NCBI GenBank assembly: GCA_963788285.1
Contig: CAWBGB010000019.1
Span: 62,001 to 126,000 of the forward strand
Reading direction: 5' to 3'
DNA: 64,000 bases
Source: Alicyclobacillus_A sp963788285
GTDB lineage: Bacteria; Bacillota; Bacilli; Alicyclobacillales; Alicyclobacillaceae
Below, in pieces: positions 53,797 through 62,691 of this stretch. A program made the position numbers and the translations under genes. The notes beneath the pieces were generated by a model, which was not told where the DNA came from, did not search any database, and saw only the letters and a program-made list of their open reading frames with translations. Position 1 is the stretch's first letter, and each line of letters starts with the position of its first letter.

Positions 53797-55050
53797 GTGG
53801 ATGCATTTGAGATTCGGGGTGGTCAACCGTTACGCGGGGAAACACGAGTGTACGGCGCAAAGAATGCAGCGCTCCCGATTCTCGCAGCAACAGTGATGAC
53901 GGAAGAAACCTGTGTTATTGAGGATGTACCAGATCTTGAGGACGTCAAGGTCATGATGGATATTTTGCGGACTTTGGGGGCCAAGGTGGAACGAGTCGCA
54001 GACGCTGTTATCGTTCACCCGAAGGATATCCGTTCGGCCAACGTACCATCCGACTTAATGCGGAGGATGCGGTCGTCCATCTTTCTCATGGGACCACTGC
54101 TGGGCCGCTTTGGCGAAGTGCGCGTCAGTAAGCCAGGTGGTTGCGTCATCGGTCAGCGTCCGATTGACTACCACTTGCGCGGTATGCGCGCCTTGGGGGC
54201 GAGCATTGAAGAAAAACACGGATTTGTTCGATGTACGTCCAATCGGCTGTTCGGAAATGAGATCATTCTCGATTTTCCGAGTGTCGGTACAACCGAAAAC
54301 TTAATCATGGCGGCTGCACTTGCGGATGGCGAAACGATGATTGAGAATGCCGCAAGAGAGCCAGAAATTGTGGATCTCGCGAATTTCCTCAACAAGTGTG
54401 GTGCCAACATTCAAGGCGCCGGAGAAGACACCGTCCGGGTTCAGGGCGTACACCACTTACATGGGGCCACTCACAGGATTATACCGGACAGAATTGTGGC
54501 GGGTACGATTTTGCTCGCGGCTGCGTGTACGCGCGGGAATGTGACGCTCACCGGGGCGGAGCCGGCGCACCTGGCGGCACTGCTGGCGAAACTTCGCGAG
54601 GGAGGTGTGCGGGTCTCTGCGGACCATGATATAATTAGCGTTGAATGTTTGAAGCCTTGGCGGGCGGTGGATGTAAGAACTTCGCCGTACCCGGGCTTTC
54701 CGACAGATTTGCAGGCACCATTCATGGCTGCGTTGACGACGGCTGTGGGCACCAGCGTGATTCGCGAAAGTGTGTTCGAAGCGCGCTTCAAGCACGTTAA
54801 CGAGCTCACGCGCATGGGAGCCGACGTGTCCGTAGACTTACAGACGGCAGTTGTCCGCGGAGTGACGCAACTCTCCGGGGCATCGGTTGAGGCGACAGAC
54901 TTGCGCGGAGGAGCCGCGTTGGTCATCGCCGGATTGATGGCGGATGGAACCACACGCGTCGAGGGACTTCAGCACATTGACCGCGGATACCAACAACTCG
55001 ACGTGTATCTGCGAGATTTGGGTGCGGCAATTGTCCGTGTTTCCTCTTAA
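53797..55050 (+). CDS. murA: UDP-N-acetylglucosamine 1-carboxyvinyltransferase
   Basis: 417 aa, catalyses the first committed step of peptidoglycan synthesis from UDP-GlcNAc and PEP; the fosfomycin target. N-terminal YGAKNAALPILAA and the active-site Cys in KPGGCVIGQRPIDYHL are present. GTG 53797 lies 9 nt after GGGGAGG; the GTG at 53788 touches that site. Its dcw position after murB matches murAA/murAB-type genes; whether a second paralogue exists cannot be seen here. Confidence 0.94.
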   Translation: MDAFEIRGGQPLRGETRVYGAKNAALPILAATVMTEETCVIEDVPDLEDVKVMMDILRTLGAKVERVADAVIVHPKDIRSANVPSDLMRRMRSSIFLMGPLLGRFGEVRVSKPGGCVIGQRPIDYHLRGMRALGASIEEKHGFVRCTSNRLFGNEIILDFPSVGTTENLIMAAALADGETMIENAAREPEIVDLANFLNKCGANIQGAGEDTVRVQGVHHLHGATHRIIPDRIVAGTILLAAACTRGNVTLTGAEPAHLAALLAKLREGGVRVSADHDIISVECLKPWRAVDVRTSPYPGFPTDLQAPFMAALTTAVGTSVIRESVFEARFKHVNELTRMGADVSVDLQTAVVRGVTQLSGASVEATDLRGGAALVIAGLMADGTTRVEGLQHIDRGYQQLDVYLRDLGAAIVRVSS

Positions 55051-55076
55051 TGTTGTCCATGGAGTACAAAGGGTGG

Positions 55077-55103
55077 AAGGCGGTGGTATATCAGCCGCCT
55101 TTC
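55077..55103 (+). terminator. Hairpin after murA
   Basis: AAGGCGG (55077-55083) and CCGCCTT (55095-55101) followed by TCATTC; weak T run. A second hairpin AACGGCGG/CCGCCGTT follows at 55138-55158, before the divIB ribosome site. Confidence 0.55.
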
Positions 55104-55177
55104 ATTCGTCCATTGTATAGAGCCTGTTGCAGGTAGAACGGCGGTTCCGCCGCCGTTTTGAAGTGGAGGACAAGCTG

Positions 55178-55954
55178 TTGAGACGTGACATGCAGAAAAG
55201 GGCAAACAGCGAGGGCGCTCGGCAAAAACGGACCCGAGTTCGTATGCTCATCCTGGGGTTCTTTCTGTTCCTCGGCGGTGTGATGATCTTGGAGTCGCCA
55301 CTCACGAGAGTCAGGGAATTGGTGGTTACCGGTAACGCGTCGGTCACGGAACAGGCTATCCTTGACGCGAGTGACTTGCACAAAGGTATGAGTTTGTGGC
55401 AAGTCAACGCTGCTGCGATTGCCGACAAGGTGACCGCTGCACAGCCCCGCGTACAGTCTGTAACAGTCCACACAGACTATCTCACCGGCACTGTCACCCT
55501 GTCCATCAAGGAAAAGCAAATCGTTGCGGTCCTAGCTTCGTCCGGCCGTTTTTACGACCTGTTGAGCGACGGCAAGGTGTACACCCAAGCAGCTGCCAAC
55601 GCGGGGTTCACCTGGCCGCTGGTGACCAGTGACCATGCATTGAACGTACAGCTAGGACAAGTTCCAGATCCAGCTGTTGCTGTTATCTGTCAACAACTGT
55701 CCCAGATCCCACGAGACCAGGCGAACCTGATTTCGGAGGTACACCTCGACAACTTCGGCGTGGCAACCGTCTACCTCGTCAATCATTTTGTTGCTGAGTG
55801 TAAAGACGATCAGTTTGCTACTTGCATGAAGCAAATGATGAGCGCTGTGAGTTACTTTAAAGGCAAAGGCTACGCGCCGGGATTCATTGATATGACGGGA
55901 GGACAGCCGTATCGATATACTCCGTTTTCCATGCCGTCAGAAGGGAATGGATAA
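55178..55954 (+). CDS. divIB: Cell division protein DivIB/FtsQ
   Basis: 258 aa bitopic division protein. Basic cytoplasmic tail, one transmembrane helix (MLILGFFLFLGGVMIL), then a POTRA domain beginning VRELVVTGNASVTEQAIL and a beta domain. TTG 55178 lies 8 nt after GGAGG; a longer reading from 55127 would translate through the hairpin at 55138-55158 without a ribosome site. It stabilises FtsL and DivIC at the septum. Confidence 0.88.
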   Translation: MRRDMQKRANSEGARQKRTRVRMLILGFFLFLGGVMILESPLTRVRELVVTGNASVTEQAILDASDLHKGMSLWQVNAAAIADKVTAAQPRVQSVTVHTDYLTGTVTLSIKEKQIVAVLASSGRFYDLLSDGKVYTQAAANAGFTWPLVTSDHALNVQLGQVPDPAVAVICQQLSQIPRDQANLISEVHLDNFGVATVYLVNHFVAECKDDQFATCMKQMMSAVSYFKGKGYAPGFIDMTGGQPYRYTPFSMPSEGNG

Positions 55955-56743
55955 GTGTTGGTCTCGACCAGAGCAAAGCTCACGTTGTCACTCACCGTCG
56001 TGGGCGTCGCCCTTGGGTTCATGATAGCGCTCCAATATAAGCAGCAGTTGGCCGAGCGTGGACCTGTTGGCTAGTCCCCGAGTGACACGGAGCAACAGAA
56101 GCTGCTGTTGCAGTTGCAATCCCTCAAGGAGACCAACGCGAAAGCACAGAAACAACTGCAAAATTTTACGTCAAAGATTGCGTCTTATGAGCAGCAGACC
56201 GGGGACTCAAGCGACCTCTCGCAGATACGGCCGACGTTGGAGGACGAGCGGATCCTTGCGGGGATGATAGCAGTCCAAGGTCCGGGCGTACGCGTCACAT
56301 CGATGGATGGGACGTCGCCTACGGGGGCGAACACGGAGCAATACCTTACGCACGACTGGGACGTCCGGAGTGTCATCCACCAGTTGTCTACGGCAGGTGC
56401 TGCGGCCGTGTGCATTAACGGATACCGCGTGGTGGCGACCTGGTAGCATCAATGGCCAACGGCTGGTGACACGTCGTCCATTCGTCTGGTGGGAGGTTTG
56501 GATCCATCGACAAACGTGTTGCAGGTCGACACGAACCCTATCCCCAGTCCCTATGTCATCACGGCTATGGGGGATATTGACAGGATGCAAGCCATACTGA
56601 CTGTAAACAACGTCAAGGACGATTTGAACATCATGCAGGAAGACTGTGTGACTACCGCACACCCAGGGCCAAACGGCGTCACCGTTCCGGCGTACACCGG
56701 ACCGTTGCCAGGACACTGGGCAAAGGAGGTCAACAACGGATGA
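55955..56743 (+). pseudogene. DUF881 (YlxW/YlxX-like) gene with two in-frame TAG codons
   Basis: The frame begins at GTG 55955, 8 nt after AAGGGA, with a basic start and one membrane helix (LTLSLTVVGVALGFMIAL), then a coiled coil (QQKLLLQLQSLKETNAKAQK), then the DUF881 core (RILAGMIAVQGPGVRVTS; PYVITAMGDIDRMQAI). TAG interrupts it at 56072-56074 and 56444-56446 in the same frame. Just after the second, a near copy of the INGxRxVT segment occurs in another frame (56448-56474 versus 56414-56440), suggesting a partial duplication plus a 1-nt loss. The stop TGA overlaps sbp's ATG. Either a decayed gene or one needing stop read-through. Confidence 0.8.
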
Positions 56744-57118
56744 TATGGTTGCCTGTGATTGGACTGGTGCTTGGTGTAGGTATTGGTTTGGCCACCAATG
56801 TGGATATTCCAGTTGCCTATTCCTTGTATCTTTCCATCGCCATTCTCGCGGCTTTGGACACAGTGTTTGGCGGTGTGCGAGCGAGTCTCAAAAAGGCGTT
56901 TGACGGGGCCGTGTTTATATCTGGATTTTTTCTTTAACGCACTTGTGGCCGCGCTACTCGCCTACATTGGAGTTCAGTTGGGAGTAGACTTGTATTTGGC
57001 GGCTGTCGTTGCGTTCGGTGTGCGGCTCTTTCAAAACATCGCGATCATCCATCGAATTGCATTCAACAAGATGGGACTCAAGCGGCCGAAGGAGACTGCA
57101 GTGTCGCCGAAAGCGTAG
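56740..57118 (+). pseudogene. sbp: Sbp (DUF1290) small membrane protein, frameshifted
   Basis: ATG 56740 overlaps the DUF881 stop (ATGA). The first part, WLPVIGLVLGVGIGLATNVD to FDGAVFISGFF, matches the Sbp family and stops at TAA 56935-56937. The expected rest (FNALVAALLAYIGVQLGVDL and on to 57118) is in the +1 frame. A run of six Ts (56926-56931) where five would keep the frame explains the break. The break reads CTT TAA C, resembling the prfB +1 programmed frameshift site CTT TGA C, but no SD-like stimulator is obvious. Confidence 0.78.
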
Positions 57119-57239
57119 GGTTCCGAGTTTCACAGTGTTTTATGAAAAACTTTGTGTCAAAAAAGAGGATTGTCGAAAACCTTGTTGAAGTAGCAAGGAA
57201 GTATGATGTGTAATTGGCGGTCAGGGAGGTGCCATTCGG

Positions 57240-58469
57240 TTGGCCAAAGGAGATTACATCGTAAGTTTAGACATCGGCACTTCTAAGGTACGGACAATCA
57301 TTGGGGAACCAGCTGGAAATACGATTAACGTCATTGGCGTTGGGTCCGCGTCGGGAGAAGGTATTCGCCAAGGATCCATAGTAGACATAGATTTGACGGT
57401 TCAGTCCATCAAGGAAGCTGTCGAGCACGCGGAACGCATGGTGGGAGTACATATCACGTCCGCGTACGTGGGCATCTGGGGCAACCATATTCACCTGGAA
57501 AGCAGTCATGGTGTTGTGGCTGTATCGTCTGCGGATCGGGAAATTGGCGAAGAAGATATTGATCGAGTACTACATCAAGCCCGCGTCGTTGCCCTGCCCC
57601 CAGAACGGGAAATCATCGACGTGGTGGCTAAGGAATTTATTGTGGATGGGCTAAAAGGCATCGTAGATCCCAGAGGGATGTTAGGCGTTCGTCTGGAAGT
57701 CGAAGCGTATCTGATCACAGGTAGCCGGACAGCAATTCACAATGTGGTTCGCTGCGTGGAGCGCGCCGGTATCGAAGTGGCGAATCTGGTGCTCATGCCT
57801 ATGGCGGCAGGAACCATTGCCTTGTCGCAGGATGAGCGCAAGCTGGGTGTCGCACTGGTGGACATCGGCGCGGGGGCTACGAGCGTTTCGGTGTTTGAAA
57901 ACGGTGTGCTCGTCGGAACAAGCATCATTCCGATGGGGGGCGATTACGTCACACACGACATCGCCATCGGTCTGCGAACCCACATGGCCGCGGCGGAACA
58001 GGTGAAGTTGCGGCACGGCTGTGCACTGGTCAGCGCTGCATCCGACGCCGAGAAGTTCAAAGTGCCGCGCATCGGGAGCAATCAGGAGATTGAGTACTCC
58101 CAGTATGATTTGGCAACCATCATCGAACCGCGGATGCAGGAGATCTTCTCTTTGGTCCGAAAGGAAATTGAGAAGATGGGATACCTGCATGATCTCCCAA
58201 GCGGGTACGTGTTGCATGGCGGTTGTGCAGCAATGCAGGCGGCAGGGGATTTGGCAGAAGAAGAACTGAAGGCACCGGTTAGGGTGGCTATTCCCGACTT
58301 TCTCGGGGTGCGCGATCCATCGTTTGTCAACGGTGTCGGTATGATTGGATATGCCCTGCGCTCACACGTACGCAACAATCATCACGAAACGGTACCCACT
58401 GCTCGCCCGGTAAACACGGGCGGCGGGATGTTTTCCCGATTCAAGGATTGGTTGCGGGACTTCATCTGA
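57240..58469 (+). CDS. ftsA: Cell division protein FtsA
   Basis: 409 aa actin-like ATPase that tethers FtsZ to the membrane. Phosphate-binding VSLDIGTSKVRTIIGE, the 1C subdomain (about residues 85-165), VDIGAGATSVSVFENG, and a C-terminal amphipathic membrane-targeting helix (GMFSRFKDWLRDFI). TTG start about 9 nt after GGGAGGTG. It follows the damaged sbp gene by 121 bp. Confidence 0.96.
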   Translation: MAKGDYIVSLDIGTSKVRTIIGEPAGNTINVIGVGSASGEGIRQGSIVDIDLTVQSIKEAVEHAERMVGVHITSAYVGIWGNHIHLESSHGVVAVSSADREIGEEDIDRVLHQARVVALPPEREIIDVVAKEFIVDGLKGIVDPRGMLGVRLEVEAYLITGSRTAIHNVVRCVERAGIEVANLVLMPMAAGTIALSQDERKLGVALVDIGAGATSVSVFENGVLVGTSIIPMGGDYVTHDIAIGLRTHMAAAEQVKLRHGCALVSAASDAEKFKVPRIGSNQEIEYSQYDLATIIEPRMQEIFSLVRKEIEKMGYLHDLPSGYVLHGGCAAMQAAGDLAEEELKAPVRVAIPDFLGVRDPSFVNGVGMIGYALRSHVRNNHHETVPTARPVNTGGGMFSRFKDWLRDFI

Positions 58470-58515
58470 GAATTCGACGCTACGGCGCAATGGATTAGCA
58501 TGAGGGGGAGCAGTA

Positions 58516-59613
58516 ATGCTGGAATTTGACGTGGACTACGAACCATTAGCAAGAATTAAGGTCATCGGGGTTGGTGGCGGCGGCTGCAACGCGGTGAACC
58601 GCATGATAGAGTCCGGCATCGAGGGCGTCGAATTCATCGTTGTGAATACAGACGCGCAGGCGCTTCAACTGTCCAAGGCGGCGACCAAGCTGCAAATTGG
58701 CGAGAAGTTGACAAGGGGACTCGGCGCGGGGGCAAACCCTGAAATCGGTAAAAAGGCTGCGGAAGAGAGTCGCGAAGTCCTCGTCAATGCGCTGCAGGGA
58801 GCCGATATGGTGTTTGTCACCGCTGGGATGGGAGGCGGCACCGGGACAGGCGCTGCGCCTGTGATTGCCGAGATTTCGAAGGAACTGGGTGCACTGACCG
58901 TCGGCGTCGTCACGAAACCATTTCGCTTCGAGCAAAAACGTCGCATGGCTCAAGCGGAAGTCGGCGTGAATAACCTGCGCGACAAAGTGGACACGCTGAT
59001 AGTCATTCCGAATGATAGACTACTTGAAATTGTGGACAGGAACACACCGATGTTGGAAGCGTTCCGCGAGGCGGACAACGTGCTGCGTCAAGGTGTATCC
59101 GGTATTTCGGATTTGATTGCTGTGCCAGGTCTCATCAACGTCGACTTCGCCGACGTCAAAGCCATTATGGCGGAGCGCGGTTCCGCCTTGATGGGCATTG
59201 GTGTGGCGAGTGGTGAGAACCGCGCCAGTGAAGCGGCGAAAAACGCCATCAACAGCCCACTCTTGGAGACTTCCATTGATGGTGCCATGGGTGTGTTGAT
59301 GCACATCGCCGGCGGTGCGAATCTGAGCCTGTGGGAAGTCAATGAGGCTGCAGATATTGTGTCCATGGCTGCGGATCCGGAAGTGAACATGATTTTCGGC
59401 GCGCACATCAATCCTGAGTTGGGCGACGAGATTGTGGTTACGGTGATTGCTACCGGATTCGACAGCAAACCGAAACCGTCTGCCCAAACGCAGACACAAA
59501 CCCATGATCGCCCGAAGACGTCGGTCATCGAAGAAGTGCCACTGACGACCGGAAACAGCTGGGACGTGCCAGCTTTCATGCGGCGCAGAGATCGGTTCGG
59601 GCGCGATAAGTAA
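58516..59613 (+). CDS. ftsZ: Cell division protein FtsZ
   Basis: 365 aa tubulin-like GTPase forming the Z ring. The GTP signature GMGGGTGTGAAPVIA is near residue 100, and the T7 loop region VDFADVKAIM is present. A short variable linker leads to the conserved C-terminal peptide (WDVPAFMRRRDRFGRDK) that binds FtsA and other partners. ATG after GGGGGAGCAGTA. Followed by a strong terminator. Confidence 0.98.
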   Translation: MLEFDVDYEPLARIKVIGVGGGGCNAVNRMIESGIEGVEFIVVNTDAQALQLSKAATKLQIGEKLTRGLGAGANPEIGKKAAEESREVLVNALQGADMVFVTAGMGGGTGTGAAPVIAEISKELGALTVGVVTKPFRFEQKRRMAQAEVGVNNLRDKVDTLIVIPNDRLLEIVDRNTPMLEAFREADNVLRQGVSGISDLIAVPGLINVDFADVKAIMAERGSALMGIGVASGENRASEAAKNAINSPLLETSIDGAMGVLMHIAGGANLSLWEVNEAADIVSMAADPEVNMIFGAHINPELGDEIVVTVIATGFDSKPKPSAQTQTQTHDRPKTSVIEEVPLTTGNSWDVPAFMRRRDRFGRDK

Positions 59614-59674
59614 AAACCGCCCGTGCCGTTCGCGGGCCCGCGTCGTTTGACGTTGCAACCGAAGTTGCGGGACC

Positions 59675-59721
59675 AAGAGCAGTGAACCGCGGTATTTTCC
59701 TGGTTTGCTGCTCTTTTTTTC
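59675..59721 (+). terminator. Terminator of the dcw operon after ftsZ
   Basis: AAGAGCAG-TGAACC and GGTTTG-CTGCTCTT around a loop of about 13 nt, followed by a run of Ts. Confidence 0.88.
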
Positions 59722-59751
59722 TTTCCCTGAGAGCGTCACGACCCAACGGAA

Positions 59752-59818
59752 TTCAACAAAAACTCTATGGATTCGCAGGCAAGTTCCGACAGGCTTTGTA
59801 ATAGAGATGTACTATACT
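59752..59818 (+). promoter_or_regulatory. Possible Spo0A-dependent promoter of spoIIGA
   Basis: TATACT (59813-59818) is a good -10 with no recognisable -35 at 17 bp. On the complement, TGTTGAA (59752-59758) and TGTCGGA (within 59784-59791) each differ by one base from the 0A box TGNCGAA and lie about three helical turns apart. The spoIIG promoter of Bacillus is likewise activated by Spo0A-P. Confidence 0.45.
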
Positions 59819-59846
59819 GTGGCAAACACCGCATCGAGGTGATGCA

Positions 59847-60869
59847 ATGCCCATCATCTATGCGGACGTGGTTTGGCTAGTCAACGTCGTCATGGACGCG
59901 GTGATTTTGCTCACGACATGCTGGGTCCTGAAGGCGCCCTCAAAGCTTTGGAGAGTTGCTGTCGGCGGGGTCCTCGGGGCTTGCTACGCCTTACTTCTCT
60001 TCGCGCCATCACTTTCTACACTCACCACTTGGCCGGGAAAGGCGTTAGCATCGCTCTTTGTGGTCGCCATCGGCGTTCCCTGGCGCACCTGGTTGCAACT
60101 CGCTAGAGCGTGTCTCACGTTTTATCTCGTCGCATTTGTGTTCGCCGGCGCCGCGATAGCGATGAACTTTGCTGTCCCGGGTACATCGGTGACGTCAGGC
60201 GCCGTCTCTACTGGGCACGGCTTGGCGTTTGAAACCAGTCTGGAGAGTCTGGCGTTGTTGGTTGCGATTCCTTGCGGGGTGGGCCTGCTGAAGTTCACAC
60301 TGGAACGAGCCCAGCGGTTGCGACAAACGCATGTCGCCCTCTACACGGTGCACGCCACCATCGCCGATAAGCGCTGCTCTTTCGTCGGGCTCGTCGATAC
60401 TGGCAACCAGTTACGGGATCCACTCACGCGTAGGCCGGTGTGCATGGTCGACGCTTCGGTCATGCGGCAACTCTTGCCCGAAGCCTTGGCTCATGCTCTG
60501 ACCACCGATGGTGACCTGATTGCAAATTTGGAGAAGTGCGCAGGTATTCCTTTTTCCGAACGGCTTTCCCTCGTTCCGTTCCGGGGGGCGGGTGGACGAC
60601 AGCAACTGGCAATCGCTGTTCGACCGGACAGCATGGAACTGGAGCGGGATGGACGACGCACAGCGGTGTCGGTTCCGTGTCTGCTAGCGCTTCACCATGA
60701 ACCACTTTCCGTCGAAGGTCGCTTTCAAGCCATCCTACACATCGATGTACTCACAGGAGTTGACGGGCGTGAAGATGACACTGTTGCCAAAAAGGCTGAA
60801 CATGAAGTTGCGCATACGGCTGCAACTATTTTGGATCCGGATTCGCATCAAACTTGGCGGCGGGGCTGA
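59847..60869 (+). CDS. spoIIGA: Sigma-E processing peptidase SpoIIGA
   Basis: 340 aa. N-terminal half with five or so transmembrane segments (ADVVWLVNVVMDAVILLTTC onward); C-terminal aspartic-protease-like domain with the catalytic Asp in VGLVDTGNQLRDPL. It cleaves pro-SigE in the mother cell after a signal from SpoIIR. GAGGTGAT precedes the ATG. Its 3' end overlaps sigE by 68 nt. Confidence 0.94.
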   Translation: MPIIYADVVWLVNVVMDAVILLTTCWVLKAPSKLWRVAVGGVLGACYALLLFAPSLSTLTTWPGKALASLFVVAIGVPWRTWLQLARACLTFYLVAFVFAGAAIAMNFAVPGTSVTSGAVSTGHGLAFETSLESLALLVAIPCGVGLLKFTLERAQRLRQTHVALYTVHATIADKRCSFVGLVDTGNQLRDPLTRRPVCMVDASVMRQLLPEALAHALTTDGDLIANLEKCAGIPFSERLSLVPFRGAGGRQQLAIAVRPDSMELERDGRRTAVSVPCLLALHHEPLSVEGRFQAILHIDVLTGVDGREDDTVAKKAEHEVAHTAATILDPDSHQTWRRG

Positions 60870-61518
60870 AGAGGTCTACTACGTCGGTGGCAGTGAGGCA
60901 CTGCCACCACCGTTGTCGCGGGACGAGGAAGAGTACCTGCTCAGTCGGCTCCCCGGTGGGGACGAATCTGTCCGGGCTATGTTGATTGAACGAAATCTAC
61001 GCCTGGTGGTGTACATTGCGCGCAAATTTGAGAATACAGGCGTTCACATTGAGGACTTGGTGTCCATTGGAACCATTGGACTCATCAAAGCGGTCAATAC
61101 GTTTGATCCAACGAAGAAGATTAAGCTTGCGACGTATGCGTCACGGTGCATTGAAAACGAGATTCTCATGTTTCTGCGCAGAAACAACAAGCTCAAATCG
61201 GAAGTCTCCTTTGACGAGCCGTTAAACGTGGACTGGGATGGGAATGAGCTGCTCTTGTCCGATGTGCTCGGGACAGAGGCGGATACGATTTACCGCAACC
61301 TCGAGGACGAGGTGGACAAAGAACTTCTCTATGACGCGCTGGAAAAGCTGTCTGAACGCGAACGCAAAATCATGGAACTTCGCTTTGGACTCGGACGTGG
61401 GGAGGAAATGACTCAAAAGGACGTTGCAGATTTACTCGGGATCTCCCAATCCTATATCTCTCGCCTGGAAAAGCGAATTATCAAGCGGCTGCGCAGGGAA
61501 TTTAACCGCATGCTGTAG
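60802..61518 (+). CDS. sigE: RNA polymerase sigma-E (mother-cell, early)
   Basis: 238 aa. A hydrophobic/basic pro-sequence (KLRIRLQLFWIRIRIKLGG) precedes the cleavage region EEVYYVGGSEALPPPL; region 2 (RNLRLVVYIARKFENTG, LATYASRCIENEI) and region 4 (LGISQSYISRLEKRIIKRL) follow. ATG 60802 aligns with the B. subtilis start and has AAAGG upstream; earlier ATGs lie deeper in spoIIGA. Processing by SpoIIGA activates it. Confidence 0.95.
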   Translation: MKLRIRLQLFWIRIRIKLGGGAEEVYYVGGSEALPPPLSRDEEEYLLSRLPGGDESVRAMLIERNLRLVVYIARKFENTGVHIEDLVSIGTIGLIKAVNTFDPTKKIKLATYASRCIENEILMFLRRNNKLKSEVSFDEPLNVDWDGNELLLSDVLGTEADTIYRNLEDEVDKELLYDALEKLSERERKIMELRFGLGRGEEMTQKDVADLLGISQSYISRLEKRIIKRLRREFNRML

Positions 61519-61629
61519 TGTGGGTAGAGGTTCCGCGGCGAAGCGTGACCGCGTTGCGCTTCGCCCCCCACGTAATGTTTCAAGTCGCTGATGATCATTC
61601 ACCACTCGAACACCGCTGCCAACTCGCGT

Positions 61630-61658
61630 AAATCGGCCCACTACGGCCGATTTTTTGT
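61630..61658 (+). terminator. Terminator of spoIIGA-sigE
   Basis: AAATCGGCC and GGCCGATTT with a 6-nt loop, then TTTG. It separates sigE from sigG and its own promoter. Confidence 0.9.
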
Positions 61659-61714
61659 GATCCCGCATGACTTGAACGGTTCGCTTCGGCCGCCCTCCGA
61701 TATATTCCGATAGT

Positions 61715-61743
61715 GCATAACTTTACCCTGCTCGGAAATACTG
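61715..61743 (+). promoter_or_regulatory. SigF promoter of sigG
   Basis: GCATA (61715-61719) fits the SigF -35 GYATA, and GGAAATACTG (61734-61743) fits the -10 GGNNANAHTR at every fixed position, with a 14-bp gap. In Bacillus sigG is transcribed by SigF in the forespore. Confidence 0.8.
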
Positions 61744-61821
61744 TTGACGACATTCCTTCGCCGTTTGTTTCTCCGCTGGAATCGTAGGCGGCTTGGGTCA
61801 GACACCATGGGGGGAAATGGA

Positions 61822-62601
61822 ATGAAGCGAAACAAAGTCGAGATCTGCGGAGTCAACACGTCGCAACTCCCGGTTCTTACGAATGGGGAAATGCGCGAGT
61901 TATTTCAATGTCTGCAAGCAGGTGAACTTTCGGCCCGTGAAAAATTGGTCAATGGCAACCTCCGCCTAGTCCTTTCTGTCATTCAACGCTTCAACAATCG
62001 CGGCGAGTACGTCGACGACTTGTTCCAAGTCGGTTGTATTGGACTGATGAAAGCTATCGACAACTTTGACCTCGGTCAGAACGTTCGTTTTTCTACATAC
62101 GCTGTGCCGATGATTATTGGCGAAATTCGCCGTTATCTGCGCGACAACAATCCTATCCGGGTCAGTCGGTCCTTGCGAGACATCGCGTACAAAGCACTGC
62201 AAGTACGCGACCAGCTCACGAACCAGCACTTGCGGGAACCGACCGTGCAGGAAATCTCGAACGTGCTAGAACTCCCGAAAGAAGACGTTGTTTTCGCGCT
62301 GGATGCCATCCAGGATCCCGTCTCGCTGTTTGAGCCGATCTACAACGACGGGGGAGATCCCATCTACGTCATGGACCAGATCAGTGACGACAAAAACATG
62401 GATAAGACGTGGGTCGAGGAGATTGCCCTGCGAGAGGCAATGAGAAAGCTGAGTGATCGGGAAAAGAAAATTCTTTCCATGCGGTTTTATGAAGGAAAGA
62501 CACAAATGGAGGTAGCCGAAGAAATCGGCATCTCGCAAGCACAAGTGTCTCGTTTAGAAAAAGCAGCCATCCACCGTATGCAAAAGCACATTCAGGTGTA
62601 G
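61822..62601 (+). CDS. sigG: RNA polymerase sigma-G (forespore, late)
   Basis: 259 aa. NKVEICGVNTSQLPVL opens it as in B. subtilis SigG. Region 2 (REKLVNGNLRLVLSVIQRF, FQVGCIGLMKAIDNFD), region 3 (RDIAYKALQVRDQL) and region 4 (VAEEIGISQAQVSRLEKAA) are intact. ATG 61822 follows GGGGG by 8 nt; the upstream in-frame reading includes promoter sequence. It directs late forespore genes after engulfment. Confidence 0.96.
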   Translation: MKRNKVEICGVNTSQLPVLTNGEMRELFQCLQAGELSAREKLVNGNLRLVLSVIQRFNNRGEYVDDLFQVGCIGLMKAIDNFDLGQNVRFSTYAVPMIIGEIRRYLRDNNPIRVSRSLRDIAYKALQVRDQLTNQHLREPTVQEISNVLELPKEDVVFALDAIQDPVSLFEPIYNDGGDPIYVMDQISDDKNMDKTWVEEIALREAMRKLSDREKKILSMRFYEGKTQMEVAEEIGISQAQVSRLEKAAIHRMQKHIQV

Positions 62602-62691
62602 GACCCTGCCGAGCAAGTTCCCGCCTTCCCGGACATATATATGAGGATGACGTAATCATGAAAGGTGTATCGAGGGAAGGCGGGATGGTCC

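Noticed and set aside
56072..56446. Pyrrolysine-type recoding of the two TAG codons
   Set aside because: No pylT- or pylS-like gene in the window and the nearby duplicated segment favours decay; not excluded for the genome as a whole.
57681..58217. Open frame of 178 codons opposite ftsA
   Set aside because: Antisense shadow of an intact ftsA without ribosome site or recognisable domains.
59020..59739. Open frame of 239 codons opposite ftsZ and its terminator
   Set aside because: Runs through the ftsZ terminator and has no homologous motif; a shadow of ftsZ.
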